Source: Streptomyces fildesensis
GTDB taxonomy: Bacteria > Actinomycetota > Actinomycetes > Streptomycetales > Streptomycetaceae
Assembly (NCBI RefSeq): GCF_016107395.1
Contig: NZ_JAAIKO010000001.1
Coordinates: forward strand, 248,001-312,000
Length of the DNA: 64,000 nucleotides
Direction: 5' to 3'
Shown: positions 26,969 through 34,387 of the stretch, in pieces
Layout: every line of letters starts with the position of its first letter
Position numbering within the stretch: position 1 is the first letter of the stretch
Program-made: the position numbers and the translations under genes
Notes under the pieces: generated by a model
Told to the model about the DNA's origin: nothing
The model's database searches: none
The model's input: the letters and a program-made list of their open reading frames with translations, nothing else

Positions 26969-28069
26969 TTACGCGACGCCCACCACGTCCTTGACCTCAG
27001 CGAAGTGGCACGCCGAGTCATGGGCGGCGGGCGAGTCGACGCCCTTGAAGCGCTCCGGGATCGCCAGCAGCGGAACGTCCGTGGCGCACTTGTCCTGCGC
27101 CTTCCAGCAGCGGGTACGGAACCGGCAGCCGGACGGCGGGTTGGCCGGGGACGGGACGTCTCCGGTCAGGATGATGCGCTCGCGGTGGGCACGGGCCTCG
27201 GGGTCCGGAACGGGGACGGCCGAGAGCAGCGCCTGGGTGTACGGGTGGGTCGGGTACTCGTAGATCTCGGCGTCGGAGCCGATCTCGGCCATCTTGCCGA
27301 GGTACATCACGCCGACCCGGTCCGAGATGTGCCGGACGATCGACAGGTCGTGGGCGATGAAGATGTAGGAGAGGTTGAACTCGTCCTGCAGGTTCTCCAT
27401 CAGGTTGATGACCTGGGCCTGCACCGACACGTCGAGCGCGGAGACCGGCTCGTCGCAGATGATGACTTCCGGGTTGAGCGCCAGACCGCGGGCGATGCCG
27501 ATGCGCTGCCGCTGGCCGCCGGAGAACTGGTGCGGGTACCGGTTGATGTACTCCGGGTTGAGCCCGACGACGTCCAGCAGGTCCTGGACCTTCTTGCGGC
27601 GGGTGCCCTTGGGCGCCACCTCGGGGTGGATGTCGAAGGGCTCGCCGATGATGTCGCCGACCGTCATACGCGGGTTCAGCGACGTGTACGGGTCCTGGAA
27701 CACCATCTGGATGTTGCGGCGGACGACCTTGAGGGCCTTCCCCGACAGCTTGGTGATGTCCTGGCCCTTGTAGAGCACCTCGCCCGCGGTGGCCGTCTCC
27801 AGGCTCATCAGCAGCTTGGCGACGGTGGACTTGCCACAGCCGGACTCGCCGACGATGCCCAGGGTCTCGCCCTGGTACAGGTCGAAGGAGATGCCGTCGA
27901 CGGCCTTGACCGCGCCGACCGTCCGCTTGAACACGATGCCCTGGGTCAGCGGGAAGTGCTTGACCAGGTTCCGGACCTGGAGGATCGGCTCGCCGCGGTC
28001 GACCGGGGCGTTGATCGCCGCCTCGACGGCCTCGACTGTCGTCTCATCGTCCTTGCTGAGATCAGCCAT
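26969..28069 (-). CDS. Peptide ABC importer ATPase (DppF type), cluster C
   Basis: This 366-residue ATPase has Walker [10 protein letters not shown], signature [16 protein letters not shown], Walker [14 protein letters not shown] (Cys in place of the usual Ala) and the oligo_HPY tail [18 protein letters not shown] 28069 overlaps the DppD stop by eight bases, the same overlap as in cluster B. Most of the protein matches the cluster B DppF closely. The last gene of cluster C, it is followed by the shared terminator at 26910-26950. Confidence 0.88.
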   Translation of the reverse strand: MADLSKDDETTVEAVEAAINAPVDRGEPILQVRNLVKHFPLTQGIVFKRTVGAVKAVDGISFDLYQGETLGIVGESGCGKSTVAKLLMSLETATAGEVLYKGQDITKLSGKALKVVRRNIQMVFQDPYTSLNPRMTVGDIIGEPFDIHPEVAPKGTRRKKVQDLLDVVGLNPEYINRYPHQFSGGQRQRIGIARGLALNPEVIICDEPVSALDVSVQAQVINLMENLQDEFNLSYIFIAHDLSIVRHISDRVGVMYLGKMAEIGSDAEIYEYPTHPYTQALLSAVPVPDPEARAHRERIILTGDVPSPANPPSGCRFRTRCWKAQDKCATDVPLLAIPERFKGVDSPAAHDSACHFAEVKDVVGVA

Positions 28070-29111
28070 GGATCGTCTCCTTCCAGAAGTGGCAAGCGCT
28101 GCCACGGCCCGGCAGCTCGCCGCCGTCGGCCTCGGTCACCGTGTGCAGCGGCGGCACATCGGTCCGGCAGATGTCCTGCGCCATCTCGCAGCGCGGGTTG
28201 AACGCGCAACCGGAGGGAACGGCCAGCAGGTTCGGCGGGAGCCCCTTGATCGCGTAGAGCTCCTGGCCCTTCTGGTCCAGGCGCGGGATCGAGCGGAGCA
28301 GGCCCTTGGTGTACGGGTGGGCCGGCCGCTTGTAGATCTCGTGCACCGGCGCGGTCTCGACGATCCGGCCCGCGTACATGACCGCGATCTTGTCCGCGAC
28401 GTCGGCGACCACGCCGAGGTCGTGGGTGATCAGGATCAGACCCATGTTGGACTCGCGCTGCAGCTCCGCGAGCAGGTCCATGACCTGGGCCTGGACCGTC
28501 ACGTCGAGCGCGGTGGTCGGCTCGTCCGCGATGATCAGGTCGGGCTCGAGGGCGATGGCCATCGCGATCATGATGCGCTGGCGCATACCGCCGGAGAACT
28601 GGTGCGCGTAGTCGCCCACCCGCTCCTTGGCCGCCGGGATCCGGACGCGGTCCATCAGCTCGATGGCCTTCTTCTTCGCGTCCTTCTTCGACAGCCCCTG
28701 GTGGGCGCGGAACATCTCGCCGAGCTGGAAGCCGACGGAGAGCACCGGGTTGAGCGATGACAGCGCGTCCTGGAAGATCATCGCCATCTTGTTGCCGCGC
28801 AGCTTGCGCCGCTCGCTCTCCGGCAGGGCCAGGATGTTCTGCCCGTGGAAGAGGATCTCGCCCTGGGCCACGCGCCCGGGAGGGCTGTCCAGGATGCCCA
28901 TGATCGCCTGCGCGGTCACCGACTTGCCGGAGCCCGACTCGCCGAGCACCGCCAGCGTCTCACCGGCGCTCACGCTGTAGTTGACGCCGTTGACGGCCTT
29001 GGCCACACCGTCCCGGGTCTTGAATTCCACGTGCAGGTCGCGCACTTCGAGCAGGGGCCCGCCGGCGGCGGTCGTTCCAATGCTCTCGGCGGCCGTTTCA
29101 ACCGTGGTCAT
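28062..29111 (-). CDS. Peptide ABC importer ATPase (DppD type), cluster C
   Basis: This 349-residue ATPase has Walker [11 protein letters not shown]-loop [10 protein letters not shown], signature [14 protein letters not shown], Walker [14 protein letters not shown] and the C-terminal cysteines [15 protein letters not shown] and CHF. It pairs with the DppF gene that overlaps its end. A gap of 58 bases separates it from DppC, larger than the 12 bases in cluster B, but no terminator is evident, so one operon is likely. Confidence 0.88.
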   Translation of the reverse strand: MTTVETAAESIGTTAAGGPLLEVRDLHVEFKTRDGVAKAVNGVNYSVSAGETLAVLGESGSGKSVTAQAIMGILDSPPGRVAQGEILFHGQNILALPESERRKLRGNKMAMIFQDALSSLNPVLSVGFQLGEMFRAHQGLSKKDAKKKAIELMDRVRIPAAKERVGDYAHQFSGGMRQRIMIAMAIALEPDLIIADEPTTALDVTVQAQVMDLLAELQRESNMGLILITHDLGVVADVADKIAVMYAGRIVETAPVHEIYKRPAHPYTKGLLRSIPRLDQKGQELYAIKGLPPNLLAVPSGCAFNPRCEMAQDICRTDVPPLHTVTEADGGELPGRGSACHFWKETIHG

Positions 29112-29169
29112 GCCGTCACCTTCGTCCTGCTTGCTCGTAGCTCGTGGGGGTCCGACTCATGGGGGCGCC

Positions 29170-30102
29170 TCACCGGAGCTTCGGGTCGAGCGCGTCGCGC
29201 AGGCCGTTGCCGAGGAAGACGAAGCCGAGCGCGGTGGTGACGATCGACAGGCTGGGGTACACCCACAGGTAGTCCTTGACACCCATGAAGTCCTTGCCGG
29301 CGAAGATCATGTTTCCCCACTCGGCGACCTCGGGGCTCACCCCGACACCCAGGAAGGACAGTGACGCCTCCGCGACGATCGCGATACCGACGCTGCTGGC
29401 CGCGTAGACCACCACCGAGGTGACGGAATTGGGCAGGATGTGCTTCAGCACGATCCTGCGGCGGCTCGCACCCAGCGCCTTGGCGGCGTGCACGTAGTCC
29501 ATCTCGCGCACCGACAGGATCTGGCTGCGCAGCAGACGGGCGAAGGTGGCCCAGGAGAAGATGCCCAGCGAGATCACGACGGGCAGTACGCCACGACCCA
29601 TCAGCAGGATGATGACGATGGCGCCGACGAGCAGCGGGAAGGCGAAGAACACGTCCGCCACGCGCATGATCAGTGTGTCCCAGATGCGGCCGAAGTAGCC
29701 GGCTATCGCACCCAGGGTGATGCCGATGAAGCAGGCGAGCAGGATCGAGGCCAGGCCGACGATCATCGCGATCCGGCTGCCGTAGATGATTCTGGACAGC
29801 TGGTCGCGGCCGAGGGCATCGGTCCCCAGCCAGTGTTTGCTGCTCGGCTCCTTCAGGGTGTTCATCAGGTCCTGGTGGAGCGGGTCCGCGGGTGCGATCA
29901 GCGGGGCGAAGACTGCTACCAGCAGAAGGATGACGACGATCAGCAGGCCGAAGACGGCCAGCTTGTTGGCGAGGAAGCGGGCGCGGATCTCGCTCCAGTT
30001 GCTGATCCTCGCAACGCTCGGTTCGGCTGCGCTCGGCGCGGCCGGGGCCGGACCGGCCGCGGTGGTACCCGACCCATCCATGCCCGTGACGACCTCAGTC
30101 AT
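29170..30102 (-). CDS. Peptide ABC importer permease (DppC type), cluster C
   Basis: This 310-residue permease has a ~45-residue Ala/Pro/Gly-rich cytoplasmic N-terminus, then six helices and the EAA loop DYVHAAKALGASRRRIVLKHILPN. The loop after helix one (DPLHQDLMNTLKEPSSKHWLGTDALGRD) is the standard DppC/OppC segment. It is less similar to the cluster B DppC than the ATPases are to each other, as expected if the permeases have diverged for different peptides. Confidence 0.88.
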   Translation of the reverse strand: MTEVVTGMDGSGTTAAGPAPAAPSAAEPSVARISNWSEIRARFLANKLAVFGLLIVVILLLVAVFAPLIAPADPLHQDLMNTLKEPSSKHWLGTDALGRDQLSRIIYGSRIAMIVGLASILLACFIGITLGAIAGYFGRIWDTLIMRVADVFFAFPLLVGAIVIILLMGRGVLPVVISLGIFSWATFARLLRSQILSVREMDYVHAAKALGASRRRIVLKHILPNSVTSVVVYAASSVGIAIVAEASLSFLGVGVSPEVAEWGNMIFAGKDFMGVKDYLWVYPSLSIVTTALGFVFLGNGLRDALDPKLR

Positions 30103-30135
30103 GGTGTGACTCCTAATTCGGGACGACCCTGCGGG

Positions 30136-31059
30136 TCAGGAGAGGCGGATGCGCGGATCGAGCGCGGCGTAGAGCAGATCGACGATCAGGTTCAGCAGGA
30201 TGAAGACAGCGACGCTGTACGTCACCACGCCGACGATGATCGGGTTGTTCTGCGACTGAATCGCCGTGATCAGCGCGAGTCCGATGCCGTCCCAGTTGAA
30301 GATCGTCTCGGTGATGAGGGCGCCACCGAGCAGACCGCCGAAGGAGATACCCAGGTAGGTGATCACCGGGATGACCGAGTTGCGCATGATGTGCCGGGTG
30401 AGGATGGTGCGACGCGGCAGCCCCTTGGCCACCGCCGTCTTGACGTAGTCCGCACGCAGCACTTCGAGCATGGTGCTCCGGGCGATCTGCGCGACGAGAG
30501 CGGCGTCGATGATGGCCAGCGTTACCGCCGGAAGCACCATCGAATTGAACGACCCGTCCGAAATGAGCGGGAACCAGCCCAGCTCCACAACGAAGAAGCG
30601 CTGCAGGATCATGCCGATAACGATGGAAGGTACGCCGACGGCGAGCGTGGTGAGGAAGGTCACCGAAACATCCCAGACCGAGTATCTGCGCATCGCCGCC
30701 AGTACACCGACGCTCAGGCCCAGGATGACGTCGAAGATGATCGCGGTCACCGCGAGCTTCGCCGTGTTCACCAACTTGGGCTGGAGGATCTCGTTGACCG
30801 AGCGGCCCTGGGTGTAATCCTCGCCCAGGTCACCCTTGCCGAGCTTCTCCACGTAGTGCACGTACTGGACGACCAGCGGGTCGTCGAGCCCGTAGTGCGC
30901 GCGCAGTTCCTTGACCACCGCGGGATCACGCGCCTTGTCGCCACCGATCGAGCCCACCGGGTCACCCGGGAGCACGAACAGGCAGGCGAACAGGATCATC
31001 GTCGCACCGAGCACGACGACAACCAGCTGGCCCAGCCTGCGGACCACATACCTTCCCAT
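30136..31059 (-). CDS. Peptide ABC importer permease (DppB type), cluster C
   Basis: This 307-residue permease starts MGRYVVRRLGQLVVVVLGATMILFACLFVLPGDP, has six helices and the EAA loop DYVKTAVAKGLPRRTILTRHIMRNSVIP. It forms the channel with the DppC encoded 33 bases downstream. A 177-base gap containing a 44-base hairpin separates it from the lipoprotein gene. Confidence 0.88.
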   Translation of the reverse strand: MGRYVVRRLGQLVVVVLGATMILFACLFVLPGDPVGSIGGDKARDPAVVKELRAHYGLDDPLVVQYVHYVEKLGKGDLGEDYTQGRSVNEILQPKLVNTAKLAVTAIIFDVILGLSVGVLAAMRRYSVWDVSVTFLTTLAVGVPSIVIGMILQRFFVVELGWFPLISDGSFNSMVLPAVTLAIIDAALVAQIARSTMLEVLRADYVKTAVAKGLPRRTILTRHIMRNSVIPVITYLGISFGGLLGGALITETIFNWDGIGLALITAIQSQNNPIIVGVVTYSVAVFILLNLIVDLLYAALDPRIRLS

Positions 31060-31159
31060 GACTTACCTCTCTACCTCGCTGCCGCACCGAAGCAGCCACA
31101 ACGCCCGGATCGGGCGCGCCTGGACGGGGCGGTGGATCACACCGCTCCCGACGGGGGCC

Positions 31160-31203
31160 GGGGGCCGGGGCGACCGAGTCTCGACTCGGTCTCCCCGGCC
31201 CCC
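31160..31203 (-). terminator. Strong stem-loop between lipoprotein and DppB genes, cluster C
   Basis: The outer arms GGGGGCCGGGG (31160-31170) and CCCCGGCCCCC (31193-31203) pair over 11 bases. After a two-base mismatch, ACCGAGT (31173-31179) pairs with ACTCGGT (31184-31190) around a four-base loop. It begins 34 bases after the lipoprotein stop on the minus strand. Partial termination here would favour lipoprotein over permease expression. Confidence 0.8.
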
Positions 31204-31236
31204 GGTTCGCGCCGCACGACGTGCGGCGGAATGTGA

Positions 31237-32889
31237 CTACTTCAGGGTGATCTGCGCGAGGTTCGGGTCCTCGTGGAAGTCCATGGCGCCGTTGGCGAAC
31301 TTCTTGGTGTTCACCAGACGGAACTGGGTGCGGTTCCACAGCGGGATCAGGGCCTGGTCGTCCATCGCGAGCTTCTCGGCCTGCTTGTAGACCTCGTTGC
31401 GGGCGGTGGTGTCCTTCGTGCTACGGGCCTTCTCGACCAGTGCGTCGAACGCCGGGCTGTTGTAGCGGGCACGGTTGTCGCCCTGGACCTTGCCGGACGC
31501 GTCCGGGTTGATGGACTTGGAGTCCAGCAGCGGGAACAGGAAGTTGTCCGGGGTCGGGTAGTCCGCACCCCACGCGAAGCGGTAGGCACCGGTGGCACCC
31601 GGCGCCTGCTGGGCCGCGAGCAGCTCCTTGAACGGCTTCGCGTCAATCTTGACGTTCAGACCGAGGACGTCCTTGACCTGCTGGGCGACGGCCTGGACCC
31701 ACTCTTCGTGGCCACCACCGGTGTTGAAGCCGAAGTGCAGCTCGTCACCGGGCTTGAGACCGGCTTCGGCCGCGAGAGACTTCGCCTTCTCCTTGTCCTG
31801 CTTGATGCAGGAGACGCAGAGGTCCTTGGTGTACACATCCGCGAACGACGGCGGAAGGATCGTCGTCGACTTGGTCTGCATACCCTGGAAGACACCCGCG
31901 ATGATCGCGTCACGGTCGATCGCGTAGGAGATCGCCTGACGTGCCTTGGCGGTCTTCAGCGGGCCGTTGTCCGTGATCGGGAGCAGGTAGTTCATGCCAC
32001 TGGTCTCGGCCTGAATCCACTCGCCCTGCGCGGTGTACTTGGCCTTGGCCGCGGTCAGCTGCGCCGTGGGCATCCGGGCCCAGTCGAACTGACCCGACTG
32101 GAAGCCCTGGTACTCCAGCTGAGAGGCGTTCGCCGAGTTCAGGATGGAGATGTTGACCTTGTCCAGGTGCGCCTTGGCCAGACCGTAGTCGTCGTTGCGG
32201 ACCAGCGTGATGGACTTGTTGTGCTCCCACTTGCCCGACATCTTGAACGGGCCGTTGCCGATGGGGGCATCGTTGTAGGCCTGGTTCTTGCCGGCGCCCG
32301 CGACCTTCGGGACCGGGGACATCGACGTGTGCGTGGTCTTGACGTCGAACTCGAAGTCCGGGGTGGCGAGCTTCACCTGGAGGGTGTTCTCGTCCGGGGC
32401 GCTCAGGCCGGAGAACGTGGTCCCCGTGCCCTTCTGCAGCGCCTCGAAGCCGTCGATCCCGCCGACGTTGGGCGTGGCCACGTCCGAAGCGGAAGCCTTC
32501 GCCGCCAGACGGGTCCAACCGCGGATGAACGCCTCGGCGTTGACAACCTCACCGTTGGTGAACTTGGTGCCGGGCTTGATCTTGAACGTCCAGGTCTTGC
32601 CGTCGTCGCTGACCGTCTTGGAGGTCGCGAGGGCGGGTATGACCTTGCCGTCTGCGGTCGGCTCGTACAGGCCGGTGAACAGGTTGTCCGTGACGAGGAT
32701 GCCCTCGGACTCCTGCGCGTTGACCGGGTCGATAGAGACCGGTTCCACGAGGCCGAGGCTGAAGGTGCCCCCGCCCTTACCCGCACCTGCGGACGACTTG
32801 TCGTCCTTGTTGTCGCCGCCGCAAGCGGTCGCTGCAAGAGCAACGATGACCGCGCCAACGACCCACTTGGCGCTCTTGGCACCGCGCAT
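31237..32889 (-). CDS. Peptide-binding lipoprotein (SBP_bac_5), cluster C
   Basis: This 550-residue lipoprotein has a signal peptide MRGAKSAKWVVG...ALAATAC with lipidated Cys23 and a DNKDDKSS linker, followed by the family-5 domain (GGTFSLGLVEPVSIDPVNAQESEG). One CVSC pair around the middle (LCVSCIKQ) may form a disulphide. ATG 32889 has GAGGAGG about six bases upstream. The 51-residue upstream extension lacks coding character and would bury the signal peptide. It heads cluster C. Confidence 0.87.
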   Translation of the reverse strand: MRGAKSAKWVVGAVIVALAATACGGDNKDDKSSAGAGKGGGTFSLGLVEPVSIDPVNAQESEGILVTDNLFTGLYEPTADGKVIPALATSKTVSDDGKTWTFKIKPGTKFTNGEVVNAEAFIRGWTRLAAKASASDVATPNVGGIDGFEALQKGTGTTFSGLSAPDENTLQVKLATPDFEFDVKTTHTSMSPVPKVAGAGKNQAYNDAPIGNGPFKMSGKWEHNKSITLVRNDDYGLAKAHLDKVNISILNSANASQLEYQGFQSGQFDWARMPTAQLTAAKAKYTAQGEWIQAETSGMNYLLPITDNGPLKTAKARQAISYAIDRDAIIAGVFQGMQTKSTTILPPSFADVYTKDLCVSCIKQDKEKAKSLAAEAGLKPGDELHFGFNTGGGHEEWVQAVAQQVKDVLGLNVKIDAKPFKELLAAQQAPGATGAYRFAWGADYPTPDNFLFPLLDSKSINPDASGKVQGDNRARYNSPAFDALVEKARSTKDTTARNEVYKQAEKLAMDDQALIPLWNRTQFRLVNTKKFANGAMDFHEDPNLAQITLK

Positions 32890-33324
32890 GGATTGCCTCC
32901 TCAGGAGTTCACTGTTTTTACGTGAAAAGAAGGCCGACCATCCGCTGACACCCCTGACAGCGAAACCGGCCCTCTGTTGCTCGTGAGTCGGCGCTCCCCA
33001 TAAGCGCTTGGACCCATTGACCCGAGCTGAACTGCGTCCCACTATCGGGCACGTTTAGGCGCGTAACCACACCCAAATGGTCTCGCTTTGATCACATCGG
33101 GTATGAACTTGGCCCACAATTAGGACATTTGGAACGTAGACAGACACCCGCGAAACGGACTGTTAACGCAACATCCGGCGAATCGCGTCCGCTATGCGGA
33201 CGCAGGCCCGGCGAAATCGGTTGCGGGGAGTCCGAAAAATCCACGGCAAGTCTACGCGGGTCACCTCCCCGCGTCCCCGATACGACCGGGCCCGCCCGGC
33301 CGCCGGAGCCTGTTGAATCGGCCC
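32890..33324. promoter_or_regulatory. Divergent intergenic region, cluster C and VOC gene
   Basis: This stretch of about 435 bases is relatively AT-rich between 32905 and 33190 and should hold the cluster C promoter and that of the VOC gene. Just before the lipoprotein ribosome site is the dyad TTCAC-N9-GTGAA (32908-32926), and a small hairpin GCGCT-N7-AGCGC lies at 32991-33007. I see no ORF of note and could not assign promoter boxes. Confidence 0.55.
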
Positions 33325-33735
33325 ATGAGCCAGGAGATCTCCGGACTGTTGCATCACGTCGAACTGTGGGTCGCCGACCTGCCCGCCGCCACCGCGAGCT
33401 GGGGCTGGCTGCTGGGCGAGCTCGGCTACACCCCGTTCCAGGACTGGCCCGCGGGGCGCAGCTGGAAACTCGGCCCCACGTACATCGTGGTCGAGCGCTC
33501 ACCCGCCCTCGCCGGCGACCGGCACGAGCGGCTCCGGCCGGGCCTGAACCACCTGGCCTTCCACGTGGCCGACCGCGCCATGGCCGACGATCTCGCGGCC
33601 CGGGCGCCGGAGCACGGCTGGACCCTGATGTTCCCCGACCGGCACCCCTTCGCGGGCGGCGAGGCGCACTACGCCGCCTATCTGGAGAACGCCGAGGGGT
33701 TCGAGGTCGAGCTGGTCGCACCCATCGCCTCCTGA
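33325..33735 (+). CDS. VOC-family (glyoxalase/dioxygenase-like) protein
   Basis: This 136-residue single-domain protein opens with LLHHVELWVADLPAATASWGWLLGELGY, the first beta-alpha-beta-beta-beta unit of the VOC fold, and continues with LNHLAFHVAD and a closing ENAEGFEVELVAP, where metal ligands (His and Glu) usually lie. VOC members include glyoxalase I, bleomycin-type resistance proteins and dioxygenases, and none can be picked here. A TTG four codons upstream (33313) has GGAG five bases before it and may be the true start. Confidence 0.75.
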   Translation: MSQEISGLLHHVELWVADLPAATASWGWLLGELGYTPFQDWPAGRSWKLGPTYIVVERSPALAGDRHERLRPGLNHLAFHVADRAMADDLAARAPEHGWTLMFPDRHPFAGGEAHYAAYLENAEGFEVELVAPIAS

Positions 33736-33744
33736 CGGAGGGGC

Positions 33745-33775
33745 GGCTAATCTGACTGACCGTCAGGTTATAGCC
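33745..33775. promoter_or_regulatory. Inverted repeat upstream of the SnoaL-like gene (candidate operator)
   Basis: CTGAC-TGACC-GTCAG (33752-33766) sits inside a wider imperfect dyad GGCTA...TAGCC (33745-33775). It ends 22 bases before the GTG start at 33797, a position suited to a repressor site. TetR-type operators often look like this, but no TetR gene is adjacent. Confidence 0.4.
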
Positions 33776-33796
33776 GGCCGCGGGAAGGGATCCCCA

Positions 33797-34249
33797 GTGC
33801 CCCACAGTGAGTTGGAACACGCTCGGCGCCAGGAGACGGTGGAGTCGTTCTGGCGGGGGGTCGACACGCACGACTGGGGGCTGGTCGCCTCCACCCTGGC
33901 GGAGGGCTTCGTACGCGTCGGGATGCGCGGCGACGAGGACGACACCGTCCGGGGTCGGGACGCCTATGTGGCGTTCGTCTCACGGGTGACGGAGCGGATG
34001 GCCTTCCACCGGCTGGAGTCCCGCCGGACGTTCCTCAGCGCCGACGGCCGGCGGGTGCTCAACGAGGCTGTCGAGACGATCCAGCCGACGGCGGCGGACG
34101 AGCGGAACGTGATGTCGTTCGCCAACGTCATGGAACTCGGCGAGGACGGGCTCATCACCCGGCTCGACATCTACTGGAAGACCCCGGTACTGCAGCCCCC
34201 GGCCTGGATCGTCCCGGGAAGCGCGTCCGCGCGCGCTGAGAAGAGCTGA
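33797..34249 (+). CDS. SnoaL/NTF2-like fold protein, unknown function
   Basis: This 150-residue protein has the SnoaL/DUF4440-like pattern: an N-terminal helix pair (ETVESFWRGVDTHDWGLVASTLAEGFVRVG), a charged middle and terminal strands (MSFANVMELGEDGLITRLDIYWKTP). Such folds act as isomerases, hydrolases or ligand-binding proteins. No catalytic residue can be named. The start is GTG 33797, with a purine-rich GGGAAGGGA six bases upstream. It ends against a bidirectional terminator shared with typA. Confidence 0.65.
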   Translation: MPHSELEHARRQETVESFWRGVDTHDWGLVASTLAEGFVRVGMRGDEDDTVRGRDAYVAFVSRVTERMAFHRLESRRTFLSADGRRVLNEAVETIQPTAADERNVMSFANVMELGEDGLITRLDIYWKTPVLQPPAWIVPGSASARAEKS

Positions 34250-34284
34250 GGAGGGGGCCCGGGGAAAATCCCCGAACCCCCTCC
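34250..34284. terminator. Terminator between SnoaL-like gene and typA
   Basis: GGAGGGGG (34250-34257) pairs with CCCCCTCC (34277-34284), and after a CC/AA mismatch CGGGG pairs with CCCCG around an AAAAT loop. It starts directly after the plus-strand stop and lies 104 bases beyond the typA stop, so it can serve both. Confidence 0.8.
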
Positions 34285-34387
34285 CGGTGACGCCTCAGTG
34301 GCGCCCCTGTGACGTCTCAGCGACCGCCCGGTGTCCGTTCAGCGGCCCGGGCGGGACGCACCGGCACCGCGAGGCGCCGGGCCGTCG

